The notes under the pieces: generated by a model
Database searches by the model: none
Told to the model about the DNA's origin: nothing
The model's input: only the letters and a program-made list of their open reading frames with translations
Translations under genes and position numbers: made by a program
Part shown: positions 52,295-60,428 of the stretch, one piece after another
How the letters are laid out: the number at the start of each line of letters is the position of its first letter
Numbering within the stretch: the first letter of the stretch is position 1
From: Nordella sp. HKS 07
GTDB lineage: Bacteria; Pseudomonadota; Alphaproteobacteria; Rhizobiales; Aestuariivirgaceae
NCBI RefSeq assembly: GCF_011046735.1
Contig: NZ_CP049258.1
Span: forward strand, 3,304,001 to 3,368,000
DNA: 64,000 nt
Direction of reading: 5' to 3'

Positions 52295-53416
52295 ATGACT
52301 CGCATGATGATTGGACGGCGCCGCCTGCTGAGCCTGACCGCCGCGGGCGTTTCGGTCGCGGCCTTGGGCGGCCTGGGTGCCCGCAAGGCCCATGCGGCGG
52401 ATACGGTGCGCTGGGTCTCGCCGCGCGGCACCATCGAAGTACTCGACGACTATCCCTATTGGGTCGGCAAGAAATACGGCTATTTCGGCGATATCGAAAC
52501 GACGCTTGAGCCCGGTCCGTCCGACGCGACGGCCTGCGTCAAGCTCGTCGATCAGAACCAGGCCGATATGGGTTATCCCTCACCCGGCGTGTTCTCGCTG
52601 GGCCTGGCGCAGGGCATTCCGCTGGTCTCGGTCTTCCATATGGGCGGCGCCGATGTGTTCGACTTCGCCTTCCGCAAGGGCGAGAAGCCGGCCGACATCA
52701 AAGGCATCGAAGGCAAGACGATCGTGCTGGGTTCCGCCGGCTGGCAATCGATCTGCGATCCCATGCTCAAGGCGGCGGGCGTCGACATTTCCAAGGTGAA
52801 ATATGTCGATGGCGGCTGGCCGGCCTGGGGCACCGTCCTTTCGCAGGGCAATGGCGACGCGGCTCTGTCCTGGGAAGGCTGGCGCGCCCAGTGGAAAGGC
52901 CAGGGACTCGATTTCGACTATTTCCTCGGCCGCAATTTCTCCAAGCTGCCGGCCAACAGCTTCGTCATCCGCAAGGCGGATTTCGAGGATGCGGCGAAGA
53001 AGGACCTCTATGCCCGCTATCTCCAGGGCTGGGCAGCCGGCCTCGAATACGGGCGCCAGAATCCGCGCGCCGCGACGCAGATCGTTATGGAGCAGTTCCC
53101 GGGATTGTCCTCGCAGATGAATCCCTCCGTCGCGACGGAGTCCATGATGCAACTCGCCAATGTCTTCGCCGGCCGCTGGGACGAGCGCAAGAAATGGGGC
53201 TACCACATTCCGGAAAGCTGGCAGCTTTTCTTCGATACGGCGAAGGAGATCGGCCAGATCCAGGGCGACATCAAGGTCGCCGATGTGGTCAAGAACGATC
53301 TCGTCGACGCTGCCAACTCCTTCGATGCAGCCAAGGTCAAGGCCGATGCCGAAGGCTTTGCGCTCTCCGACGACTACAAGAAGGTGGATGTCGAGGCGAT
53401 CAAGGCTAATCTCTAG
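52295..53416 (+). CDS. ABC transporter substrate-binding protein, SsuA/THI5-like, Tat-exported
   Basis: A 373-residue binding protein. Tat signal (GRRRLLSLTAAGVSVAALGG) cleaved near AHA-AD. The mature protein opens VRWVSPRGTIEVLDDYPYW and follows the NMT1/THI5-like fold (VKLVDQNQADMGYPSPGVF, IEGKTIVLGSAGWQSI). It starts at ATG 52295 after GGAGGA. The ligand cannot be assigned. It is followed by a palindromic repeat that may reduce transcription of the catabolic genes. Confidence 0.87.
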   Translation: MTRMMIGRRRLLSLTAAGVSVAALGGLGARKAHAADTVRWVSPRGTIEVLDDYPYWVGKKYGYFGDIETTLEPGPSDATACVKLVDQNQADMGYPSPGVFSLGLAQGIPLVSVFHMGGADVFDFAFRKGEKPADIKGIEGKTIVLGSAGWQSICDPMLKAAGVDISKVKYVDGGWPAWGTVLSQGNGDAALSWEGWRAQWKGQGLDFDYFLGRNFSKLPANSFVIRKADFEDAAKKDLYARYLQGWAAGLEYGRQNPRAATQIVMEQFPGLSSQMNPSVATESMMQLANVFAGRWDERKKWGYHIPESWQLFFDTAKEIGQIQGDIKVADVVKNDLVDAANSFDAAKVKADAEGFALSDDYKKVDVEAIKANL

Positions 53417-53418
53417 AA

Positions 53419-53542
53419 GCATCGGACCGAAAAGCTTGTGGTCGGGCTTGACCCGGCCATGCGAAGCGGTTTTCGGATAATCCGATGCGCAAAACAAAGA
53501 AATAGAGCGCCGCGACGATTCCGTCTGAACGTCCGGCGCTCT
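53419..53542. repeat. Rhizobial palindromic repeat, families A and P (inverted)
   Basis: GCATCGGACCGAAAAGCTTG pairs with CGGTTTTCGGATAATCCGATGC; then AGAGCGCCGCGACG pairs with CGTCCGGCGCTCT. Same elements as 9793-9891 in the opposite orientation and order. Located inside the operon. Confidence 0.8.
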
Positions 53543-53612
53543 TGAAGACAAGCGGCGGCGGCCTTGATCGGCCGCCGCCAGCTTCATTCCTTCCATCCGG
53601 AGAACGGGGCCC

Positions 53613-53948
53613 ATGTTCGTCTTTGATCATGTCGGCATCACAACCACCATTCCCCAGCCCGACGAGAACTGGGTGGAGCAGAGCCGTGTGTGGGTGACCA
53701 ATCCGCGCAATCACCCTGAGCATATCGAGTTCCTGCGCTATGCGGAGGGGACGACCGTGCCCGATGTCGTGCGCAATAATCCGCATATCGCCTTCCGGGT
53801 TGCCGCGCTGGCGCCTCACATCGAAGGGCAGGAGATCCTGATCCCGCCCTTCATCGTCGGCGACTTCCTGGAAGTCGTGTTCATCCGCAAGCACAACACC
53901 GTCTTCGAATACATGCATTATCTCAAAGAAGGCTGGTTCGGGACCTAA
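53613..53948 (+). CDS. Small VOC (glyoxalase-like) protein
   Basis: A 111-residue protein that opens FDHVGITTTIPQPDE, as in vicinal-oxygen-chelate proteins, and continues HIEFLRYAEGTTVPDVVRNN, PHIAFRVAALAPHIEG and FIVGDFLEVVFI. One VOC module; it would act as a dimer that binds a metal. It is the first catabolic gene after the transporter. It may be an isomerase or epimerase for the imported compound. Specific function unknown. Confidence 0.65.
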   Translation: MFVFDHVGITTTIPQPDENWVEQSRVWVTNPRNHPEHIEFLRYAEGTTVPDVVRNNPHIAFRVAALAPHIEGQEILIPPFIVGDFLEVVFIRKHNTVFEYMHYLKEGWFGT

Positions 53949-53983
53949 CCCTTGCCGCGCCCCACATCCGGACAATCCGCTTC

Positions 53984-55171
53984 ATGAGCTACAGGGCCAT
54001 CTACACCTATGCCTGGGATCTCGCCGAGGAAGGTGTCGGCAAAGCCGCCGACCAGTTCCTGAAGCTCGGTCTCGACACGGTGACCATCGCCGGCAGCTAT
54101 CATGCCGGCAAGTTCCTCAGGCCGCATGGACGCTCGGGCAAGGTCTATTTTCCCGAGGACGGCACGGTCTATTTCCGTGCGGATCATGCCCGCTATGGCG
54201 CGATCAAGCCGATTGCGAATGCGATGCTGAAGGAGCGCGATGTCCTGCGCGAGCTGGTTGACGCCGGCCGGATGGCGGTCAATGTCTGGCTGGTGCTGCT
54301 GCACAATACGCCGCTTGGCAGCGCGCACCCCGAAGCCGCGGTCACCAATGCCTTCGGCGACAAATACATTTACAACCTTTGTCCCTCGGCCCCCGCTTCA
54401 CGCGCATATGCACTGGGCCTCGCAAAGGATGTGACCGAAAGCTACGGCGTTTCGGGGATATCGGTCGAGGCAGCCGGCTTCCTCCCCTATGCGCATGGTT
54501 ATCACCATGAATTCGCGCTCAACGCGTCCAACCGCTGGCTCGACGGCATGCTGGGCCTGTGTTTCTGCGATCACTGCGTGAAGGGTGCCGAGAAGGCGGG
54601 GATCGACGCGGCGCGATTGAAGGCGCAGGTCGCACGTGATGTAAGCGACTATCTGGCGAGTGACGTCGATTTTCCAGCCGACATGGCGGAGGCTTTCTGG
54701 CATGCCGATATGTTCGGCGACAACGGATTGGTCGAGTTTCTGCATTGGCGCATGAGCGTCGTGACATCGCTCATCACCGAGATCCGCGCCAGCGTGCGCA
54801 AGGACGTCAAAGTCGCGATCATTCCTTCGGTGGCGCGCCCGACCGGAGGCACCTGGTATGAAGGCAGCGATCTCAAGGCTCAGGCGGAGGCGGCCGGCAT
54901 CATCGAGGCCTGTTTCTATGAGCCGGGTGCGGCGCGCGTGAAGGCCGATCTCTTCGATGTGCAGCGACGGTTGCGCGGCAAGGGCAGGCTGCGCGGCATC
55001 CTGCGGCCGGCCTATCCGGATCTAGCCGAGGAGGCGGAATTCCTGGCCGCCGTCGAGGCGCTCGTCGCAGGCGGCGTCACCGAGCTCGCCTTCTACAACT
55101 GGGGTCATTTACGGCAAGCAAATATGGAGAGGATCGCCAAGGCCATGAGAATTCTGGATCAGCGGGCATGA
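53984..55171 (+). CDS. Uncharacterised TIM-barrel-like protein, possible glycoside hydrolase
   Basis: A 395-residue cytoplasmic protein with no signal peptide. Alternating strands and helices suggest a (beta/alpha)8 barrel: AIYTYAWDLAEEGVGKAADQFL, TVTIAGSYHAGKFLR, MAVNVWLVLLH, GISVEAAGFLPYAHGYHHEF, KVAIIPSVARPTGGTWYEG and ELAFYNWGHL. A CxxC-like pair (FCDHCVKG) is present. E in SVEAAGF is a candidate catalytic acid. I do not recognise the family. It is coupled to the SDR gene (stop and start overlap). It probably acts on the transported substrate. Confidence 0.6.
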   Translation: MSYRAIYTYAWDLAEEGVGKAADQFLKLGLDTVTIAGSYHAGKFLRPHGRSGKVYFPEDGTVYFRADHARYGAIKPIANAMLKERDVLRELVDAGRMAVNVWLVLLHNTPLGSAHPEAAVTNAFGDKYIYNLCPSAPASRAYALGLAKDVTESYGVSGISVEAAGFLPYAHGYHHEFALNASNRWLDGMLGLCFCDHCVKGAEKAGIDAARLKAQVARDVSDYLASDVDFPADMAEAFWHADMFGDNGLVEFLHWRMSVVTSLITEIRASVRKDVKVAIIPSVARPTGGTWYEGSDLKAQAEAAGIIEACFYEPGAARVKADLFDVQRRLRGKGRLRGILRPAYPDLAEEAEFLAAVEALVAGGVTELAFYNWGHLRQANMERIAKAMRILDQRA

Positions 55172-55953
55172 GCTTCAAGGGAAAAATCGTCGCCGTCACC
55201 GGGGCGGCGGGCGGAATAGGCCAGGCGGTCTGCCGCTACTTCGCGAACGAGGGTGCCGCGATCGCCGCCATCGACAAGAAGGCGACCGTCACATCCTTCG
55301 CCGATGAGCTGAAGCGCGAGGGAGTTAAGACAGCGCATGCGGTCGCCGATATCGGCGATGCCGCTTCCGTGGCCAAGGCCTTTGCCAAGCTTGCTGCGGA
55401 GCTCGGCCCGGTGGACATCCTCATCAACAATGCCGGTTACTCCGATCATCCGACGCTGGCGCGGACCGATCCCGCCGGCTGGCAGGCCGATATGAACGGC
55501 AATCTCAACGGCGCCTATAATTGCGCCTTTGCCGTCCTGCCCGCCATGCAGGAGAAACGCCAGGGCTCGATCATCGCGGTGGGGTCCGTCAACGGGCTTT
55601 CGGCGCTGGGCGATCCGGCCTATAGCGCCGCCAAAGCCGGCATGATCTCGCTCACCAGATCGCTGGCGCTCGAATATGGCCGCTTCGGCATCCGCTCCAA
55701 TATCGTATTGCCGGCAACGGTGCGCACGCCGCTTTGGGACGAACGGGCGAAGAAGGACCCGCAGGTCCTGGCGACGCTCACGCGCTGGTATCCGCTGGGA
55801 CGGATTGTCGAACCCAGCGACGTCGCGCATGTCATCGGCTTTCTTGCGTCCGACGCGGCGGCCGCCATCACCGGCGTGGCGCTGCCTGTCGATTGCGGTC
55901 TGACGGCCGGCAATATCGTGATGACCCGTGAATTGACGCTCGAGGATTTCTAG
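55168..55953 (+). CDS. Short-chain dehydrogenase/reductase (SDR)
   Basis: A 261-residue classical SDR. Cofactor motif VTGAAGGIG, NNAGY, catalytic Ser in VGSVNG, and YSAAK with the catalytic Tyr and Lys. The acidic residue after the second strand (AAIDKKA) favours NAD over NADP. It should oxidise or reduce a secondary alcohol in the pathway. The start overlaps the stop of the TIM-barrel gene. Confidence 0.88.
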   Translation: MSFKGKIVAVTGAAGGIGQAVCRYFANEGAAIAAIDKKATVTSFADELKREGVKTAHAVADIGDAASVAKAFAKLAAELGPVDILINNAGYSDHPTLARTDPAGWQADMNGNLNGAYNCAFAVLPAMQEKRQGSIIAVGSVNGLSALGDPAYSAAKAGMISLTRSLALEYGRFGIRSNIVLPATVRTPLWDERAKKDPQVLATLTRWYPLGRIVEPSDVAHVIGFLASDAAAAITGVALPVDCGLTAGNIVMTRELTLEDF

Positions 55954-56000
55954 AGCGCTTCCCGCCAAAGTTGCTCGACTTCGGCGTAAGGAAGCGCTCC
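55952..56000. repeat. Palindromic repeat, family C (short)
   Basis: AGAGCGCTTCCCGCCAAAG ... CTTCGGCGTAAGGAAGCGCTCC forms a hairpin between the SDR and the first Gfo/Idh/MocA gene. Related to 25427-25648. Confidence 0.65.
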
Positions 56001-56024
56001 ACTAAAAGGATAAAGGGCAAGCAC

Positions 56025-57032
56025 ATGGACAGATTGCGCATCGGTGTCATCGGACTGGGCTGGTTCGGCGAAATTCATTGCGACACCATTGTCGGTGTTC
56101 CCCATCTGGAGCTGGCCGCTCTGTGCACCCGCAAGCCCGACCGTCTGGCCGGGCTCGCCCAGAAATATGGCGTGAAGAAAACCTATCGCGATTACCGCGA
56201 CATGCTGGCCGATCCGGCCATCGACGCCGTGTCGATCGTCACCATGTGGGATCAGCATACCGAGCCCGCCATCGCCGCTCTCGAAGCCGGCAAGCATGTC
56301 TTCCTCGAAAAGCCGATGGCCTCGACGGTTGCCGACTGTGCGAAGATCATCGCCGCGGCGAAGCGGTCAAAGGGCATTCTTCTCGTCGGCCATATCTGCC
56401 GCTTCAATCCGCGCTACCGCATGGCGAAGCAGGCGATCGAGGCCGGCCGGATCGGCAGGATCGTGGCGATGAGCTCCAGGCGCAATATTCCCGCCGCCTG
56501 GACGCCCGAGATCCTGAACAAGATCGGACCCATCGTCGGCGACGCGATCCACGATACCGATCTCATGCTGTGGTTCACCGGCGACCGCGTCGTCAGCGCC
56601 TATGCCCAGACCGTGCATGTGCGCGGCCTCAAATTTCCCGATATCGGCCAGACCATGTATCGTTTCGCCGGCGGCGCCACGGCGACGCTCGAGACGGTCT
56701 GGTGCATGCCGGAGAAAACGCCCTTCGACATCGACGAACGCATGTCGATCATCGGCACGGAAGGCATCATCCATATCCAGGACACTTTCCCCAATCTCGG
56801 CATTGTGTCCAAGGACAAGCTGCACAGCCCCGATACGACCTATTGGCCCGAATTCGACGGCGTGCGCGGCGGGGCGCTACGTGATGAATTTGCTTATTTC
56901 GCGACTTGCGCCTTGAATGGAAAGACGCCGAGCGTGGGGCGGCCGGAAGACGCGGCCGCGGCCCTTGAAGCGACGCTGGCGGCGGAAGAATCGGCACGCA
57001 CCGGCAATGTGATCAGGATCGGAGGAAAATAG
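56025..57032 (+). CDS. Gfo/Idh/MocA family oxidoreductase, first of two
   Basis: A 335-residue NAD(P)-dependent dehydrogenase. The N-terminal Rossmann fold shows IGVIGLGWFGEIH, DAVSIVTMW and the family EKPMAST motif (Lys in EKP is catalytic). The C-terminal domain is the beta-sheet substrate part (GDAIHDTDLMLWFTGDR). The start at 56025 follows the repeat and removes 18 non-conserved residues. It is likely to oxidise a cyclitol, sugar or sugar acid. Confidence 0.88.
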   Translation: MDRLRIGVIGLGWFGEIHCDTIVGVPHLELAALCTRKPDRLAGLAQKYGVKKTYRDYRDMLADPAIDAVSIVTMWDQHTEPAIAALEAGKHVFLEKPMASTVADCAKIIAAAKRSKGILLVGHICRFNPRYRMAKQAIEAGRIGRIVAMSSRRNIPAAWTPEILNKIGPIVGDAIHDTDLMLWFTGDRVVSAYAQTVHVRGLKFPDIGQTMYRFAGGATATLETVWCMPEKTPFDIDERMSIIGTEGIIHIQDTFPNLGIVSKDKLHSPDTTYWPEFDGVRGGALRDEFAYFATCALNGKTPSVGRPEDAAAALEATLAAEESARTGNVIRIGGK

Positions 57033-57034
57033 AT

Positions 57035-58081
57035 ATGGCAAAGAAAAAAAGAGTTTTGGTGGTCGGCCTCGGCAATATGGGCATGAGCCATGCGCTGGCC
57101 TATACGCGCATTCCGGGTTTCGAGGTGGTGGGCGTGTGCGAGCGCCGCATTGCCAAGCGTAAGCTTCCCGAGGCGCTGAAGGATGCGAAGAAGTTCTCCG
57201 ATTTCGACACCGCGCTGAAAGAGCTCAAGCCCGATGTCGTGTCGATCAACACGCTGCCCGACACCCATGCCGATTTCGCCATCAAGGCGATGGAGGCGGG
57301 GGCCCATGTGTTCGTCGAGAAGCCGCTCGCCGATTCTGTCGCCAATGCCGAGAAGGTGGTCGAGACGGCCAAGCGCACCAAGCGCAAGCTGGTGATCGGC
57401 TATATTCTGCGCCATCACCCGTCCTGGATCAAATTCATCGAGATCGCGAAGAAGCTCGGCACGCCCCTGGTCTTCCGCATGAATCTCAACCAGCAGTCCA
57501 ATGGCGAGACCTGGGAATGGCACAAGCGCCTGATGGACAGCTTCCCTCCGATCGTCGATTGCGGCGTGCATTATGTCGATGTCATGTGCCAGATGACCAA
57601 GGCGAAGCCGGTCAAGGTGCATGCGATCGGCACCCGGCTCACCAACGAGGTGGCCAAGCAGAATTACGGCATGCTGCAGGTCTCCTTCGACGACGGTTCG
57701 GTCGGCTGGTACGAGGCGGGCTGGGGCCCGATGATGAGCGAGACGGCCTTCTTCGTGAAGGACGTGATCGGGCCCAAGGGCTCGGTATCGATCGTGATGG
57801 CCGAGACCGCCGGCAAGGTGAAGTCCGACGACATCAACGCCCATACCAAGACCAACCAGATCCTCTGGCATCACGCCGACATGTCGAAGCCCGATGAGCG
57901 CATCGACATGACGGACGAGCCCGATCATGACGGGTTGTGCGAGCGCGAGCAGCGCTACCTGCTCAAGGCGATCGAGGAGGATATCGACCTCACCGATCAC
58001 ATGAATGACGGGGTGAAGAGCCTCAAGATCGTCGTCGCCGCCGATCGCTCCATCCATGAGGGCCAGGTGGTCGCACTCTGA
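57035..58081 (+). CDS. Gfo/Idh/MocA family oxidoreductase, second of two
   Basis: A 348-residue paralogue 2 bases after the first. Rossmann motif LVVGLGNMGMSHA, KPDVVSINTLPDTHADF and EKPLADS. C-terminal domain with DCGVHYVDVMCQMTKA. GGAGGAAAAT precedes ATG 57035. Paired Gfo/Idh/MocA enzymes are common in inositol and rare-sugar pathways, where they can act as oxidation and reduction steps. The exact reaction is unknown. Confidence 0.88.
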   Translation: MAKKKRVLVVGLGNMGMSHALAYTRIPGFEVVGVCERRIAKRKLPEALKDAKKFSDFDTALKELKPDVVSINTLPDTHADFAIKAMEAGAHVFVEKPLADSVANAEKVVETAKRTKRKLVIGYILRHHPSWIKFIEIAKKLGTPLVFRMNLNQQSNGETWEWHKRLMDSFPPIVDCGVHYVDVMCQMTKAKPVKVHAIGTRLTNEVAKQNYGMLQVSFDDGSVGWYEAGWGPMMSETAFFVKDVIGPKGSVSIVMAETAGKVKSDDINAHTKTNQILWHHADMSKPDERIDMTDEPDHDGLCEREQRYLLKAIEEDIDLTDHMNDGVKSLKIVVAADRSIHEGQVVAL

Positions 58082-58120
58082 TCGGTCAGATTGTCTCGAA
58101 AGGTGTTCGCCAAAAATACC

Positions 58121-58253
58121 CTCCCCCTTGCGGGGAGGGTCGGCCCGCAGGGCCGGGGTGGGGGTCGGGTGGTATGGATCATGTGTGACGCGAACTCCGA
58201 CGTCGCCCTGCCGCACGACCCCCACCCTAACCCCTCCCCGCAAGGGGGAGGGG
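58121..58253. terminator. Long palindromic repeat between convergent genes
   Basis: CTCCCCCTTGCGGGGAGGG at the left and CCCCTCCCCGCAAGGGGGAG at the right pair across about 95 bases, with inner GGCCGGGGTGGGGGTCG against ACCCCCACCCTAACCCC. It lies between the second Gfo/Idh/MocA gene and the convergent corA, and could terminate both. It is related to 32990-33058. Confidence 0.6.
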
Positions 58254-58282
58254 AAATAAACTTCACACCTTTTGCGGATGTC

Positions 58283-59328
58283 CTACAGCCAGTTGCTCTT
58301 GCGGAAGCGGTAATAGAGGATGCCGCACAGAACCAGGATCACGCCGACCACGCCGAAATAGCCATATTGCCATTTGAGCTCCGGCATGTTGTCGAAATTC
58401 ATGCCGTAGATCCCGGCGATTGCCGTCGGCACCGCGAGTATGGCGGCCCAGGCGGCGAGCTTGCGGGTGATGGCGCCCTGTTGCGCCTGGCCCATCATCA
58501 GGTTCGCTTCGAAGGCGAAGGCCAGCACTTCGCGGAGCGCATCGATGCTCTCCTGGGTGCGCCGTATGTGGTCGGTGACATCGCGGAAATGCGGCCGCAT
58601 CTCGGCATCGATCGGAATCAATTCGGTATGCTCGAGCCTGCGGCAGATATCGACCAGCGGCACGGCGGCATTGCGAAGTTTGAGCAGTTCGCGTCTCAGC
58701 GTATAGAGCCGGCGCACCTGATCGGCGCTGATCGTCTCATGCAGGACCTGTCTTCCAACTCGTCGATCTCTTCGCGCACGCTTTCCAGCACGGGCATGTA
58801 GTTGTCGACGATGAAATCGAGGATCCGGTAGAGGATGTAGTCCTCGCCATGCGACAAGAGCTTAGGGCAGGATTCGCAATGGGCGCGCACGGTGGCGTAG
58901 GTGGCGGATGCGCCATGTCGCACCGAGACGACATAACCGCGTCCGACGAAGAGATGCGTCTCGCCGAAGCCGATCTTGCCCTCGACCATCTGCGCGGTGC
59001 GCGCCACGATGAAGAGGGCGTCACCATATTCCTCGAGCTTGGGGTACTGATGCGCCTTCTCGGCATCCTCGATGGCGAGGGGATGCAGATTGAGCTGCGC
59101 GCTCACCCGGGCGAGAAGATCGCCGCTTGGCTCGAACAGGCCGATCCACACGACATGACCGGGCTTCTTGCGCCACGCGCCCGCTTCGTCGATCTCGATG
59201 TCGGTAACACGTTTGCCTTTGGCATAGACGCCGGCGGCGACGACACCGGGTTCGAGTTTGGGCGGGGCTTTGGGCGGCACCTGGTCTGGCATGACGTAAG
59301 CTCTAGCGAACGGGGCTGTCCTGGGCAA
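58283..59328 (-). pseudogene. corA: CorA-family magnesium/cobalt channel, frameshifted
   Basis: The N-terminal frame starts at ATG 59328 (a later ATG at 59292 is possible) and carries GVVAAGVYAKGKRVTDIEI, HPLAIEDAEKAHQYPKLEEYGD and YMPVLESVREEIDELEDR. The frame then breaks near 58740-58755. The continuation (HETISADQVRRLYTLRRELLKL) ends with two membrane segments, AWAAILAVPTAIAGIYGMNFDNMPE (with the GMN selectivity motif) and YFGVVGVILVLCGILYY, and stop 58283. The span of 1046 bases indicates one base missing. If the gene is whole, it encodes a Mg2+ channel of normal length. Confidence 0.85.
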
Positions 59329-59391
59329 GTCAACGCGCGATCAGAAATAACGGGCACCGGTTTCCGTCCGATCACGCGCCGAATTAGTGGC

Positions 59392-60327
59392 TTATTTTAG
59401 CCTTTCGATGCCGCTCGAGGCTGAGCGTACGGCTTCGAGGTCGCGGCTGAAATGATCCTCGGTCTCGGTGCGTGAGACCGTCAGGTGCTGGCGCATCAGC
59501 GCCGACGCCCAGGCCGGGTCGCCGGCAAGAAGGGCGTCCAGAATGGCGACATGCTCCGTCATCGAGGCGCGGATACGTTCCAGGCGCGAATAGCTGAAGA
59601 ATTCGGCGAGTCGTCTCAGGCGGTTCTGCCGCCGGATGATGTCGGCGATGAGGTCGTTGCGGCTGCCGCGCGCCAGGACCTCGTGGAAAGTGGCGTCGAG
59701 CTCGAAGATCTCGCGCCAGGACGAGGTCTCGGAAAGCGCCGCGAGGGCGGCCTGGTGATCGGCCTTCAGCCGCTCGAGGACCGGGCGGTCGATGACATAG
59801 TCGCGGTCGATGAGCAGCGCCGGCTCCAGGATGCTGCGCAGATGATAACTCTTCAGCATCTGCTCGCCGTCGAATTTCAGCATCGTCCAGCCCTTCCCGG
59901 GGAGCGGCTCGGCGAGGCCCTCGCGCATCAGGCGGCGCAACACCTGCAGGATCTCGCCGCGCCCGGCCCCATATTGGCGCATCAACGCGCTTTCGGTGGC
60001 GGGATCGGGCATCTCATGCAGGATGATGTCGCGCAGAATGCGTCCATAGAGGCCGGCGGATTCGTCGCCGGGCGCCATGCTGTCGCTGGCGACGGGGGGT
60101 ATGAGCAGCATGGTGTAGCCGCCCAGCTCATGCGGACTAAGAACGCCTTCACCCACGAGATGCTGCAGCGCCGCGCGGATGGGGGTGCGCGACACGCCGA
60201 GCTCGCGCGACAGCACCGCCTCGCGCACGCGGATCTTTCCGCTCGGATCCTGGTTGCGGATCCACTCGCTGATCCGGCTAACGAGCTCTGACTGAAGCTC
60301 GCTCTTGAGTTTTTTGGTATTGTCCAT
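59392..60327 (-). CDS. GntR family regulator with two tandem winged helices and an FCD domain
   Basis: A 311-residue regulator. Winged helix 1 (residues 11-75) has VREAVLSRELGVSRTPIRAAL and GVLSPHELGGYTML. Winged helix 2 (residues 90-152) has the same plan: YGRILRDIILHEMPDPATES, LMRQYGAGRGEILQVLRRL, GLAEPLPGKGWTML. The FCD domain follows, with ligand or metal histidines in DATFHEVLA, EHVAILDAL and MRQHL. Most FadR-type GntR proteins have one winged helix, so this is unusual. Divergent from the polyamine-type operon, which it probably controls. Confidence 0.85.
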   Translation of the reverse strand: MDNTKKLKSELQSELVSRISEWIRNQDPSGKIRVREAVLSRELGVSRTPIRAALQHLVGEGVLSPHELGGYTMLLIPPVASDSMAPGDESAGLYGRILRDIILHEMPDPATESALMRQYGAGRGEILQVLRRLMREGLAEPLPGKGWTMLKFDGEQMLKSYHLRSILEPALLIDRDYVIDRPVLERLKADHQAALAALSETSSWREIFELDATFHEVLARGSRNDLIADIIRRQNRLRRLAEFFSYSRLERIRASMTEHVAILDALLAGDPAWASALMRQHLTVSRTETEDHFSRDLEAVRSASSGIERLK

Positions 60328-60360
60328 TTACGTACTTTACATGCAGCAAAAGACATTATA

Positions 60361-60405
60361 GCATTTCTGTATCGCAAGGAAATGCCGTTAGAAGCATTTA
60401 AATGC
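60361..60405. promoter_or_regulatory. Two GCATTT/AAATGC palindromes, candidate GntR operators
   Basis: Site 1 is GCATTTC (60361-60367) with GAAATGC (60379-60385). Site 2 is the perfect 12-bp palindrome GCATTTAAATGC (60394-60405). Both share one half-site and lie in the 100-base divergent spacer between the GntR gene and the ABC operon. Confidence 0.6.
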
Positions 60406-60428
60406 AAACAGGGAGTGGGCGCCGCGGG

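Noticed and set aside
58121-58253. Possible CRISPR or integron site, from its repeated G-rich and C-rich blocks
   Set aside because: The blocks form one large inverted repeat, not evenly spaced direct repeats with spacers, and there is no integrase or cas gene nearby.
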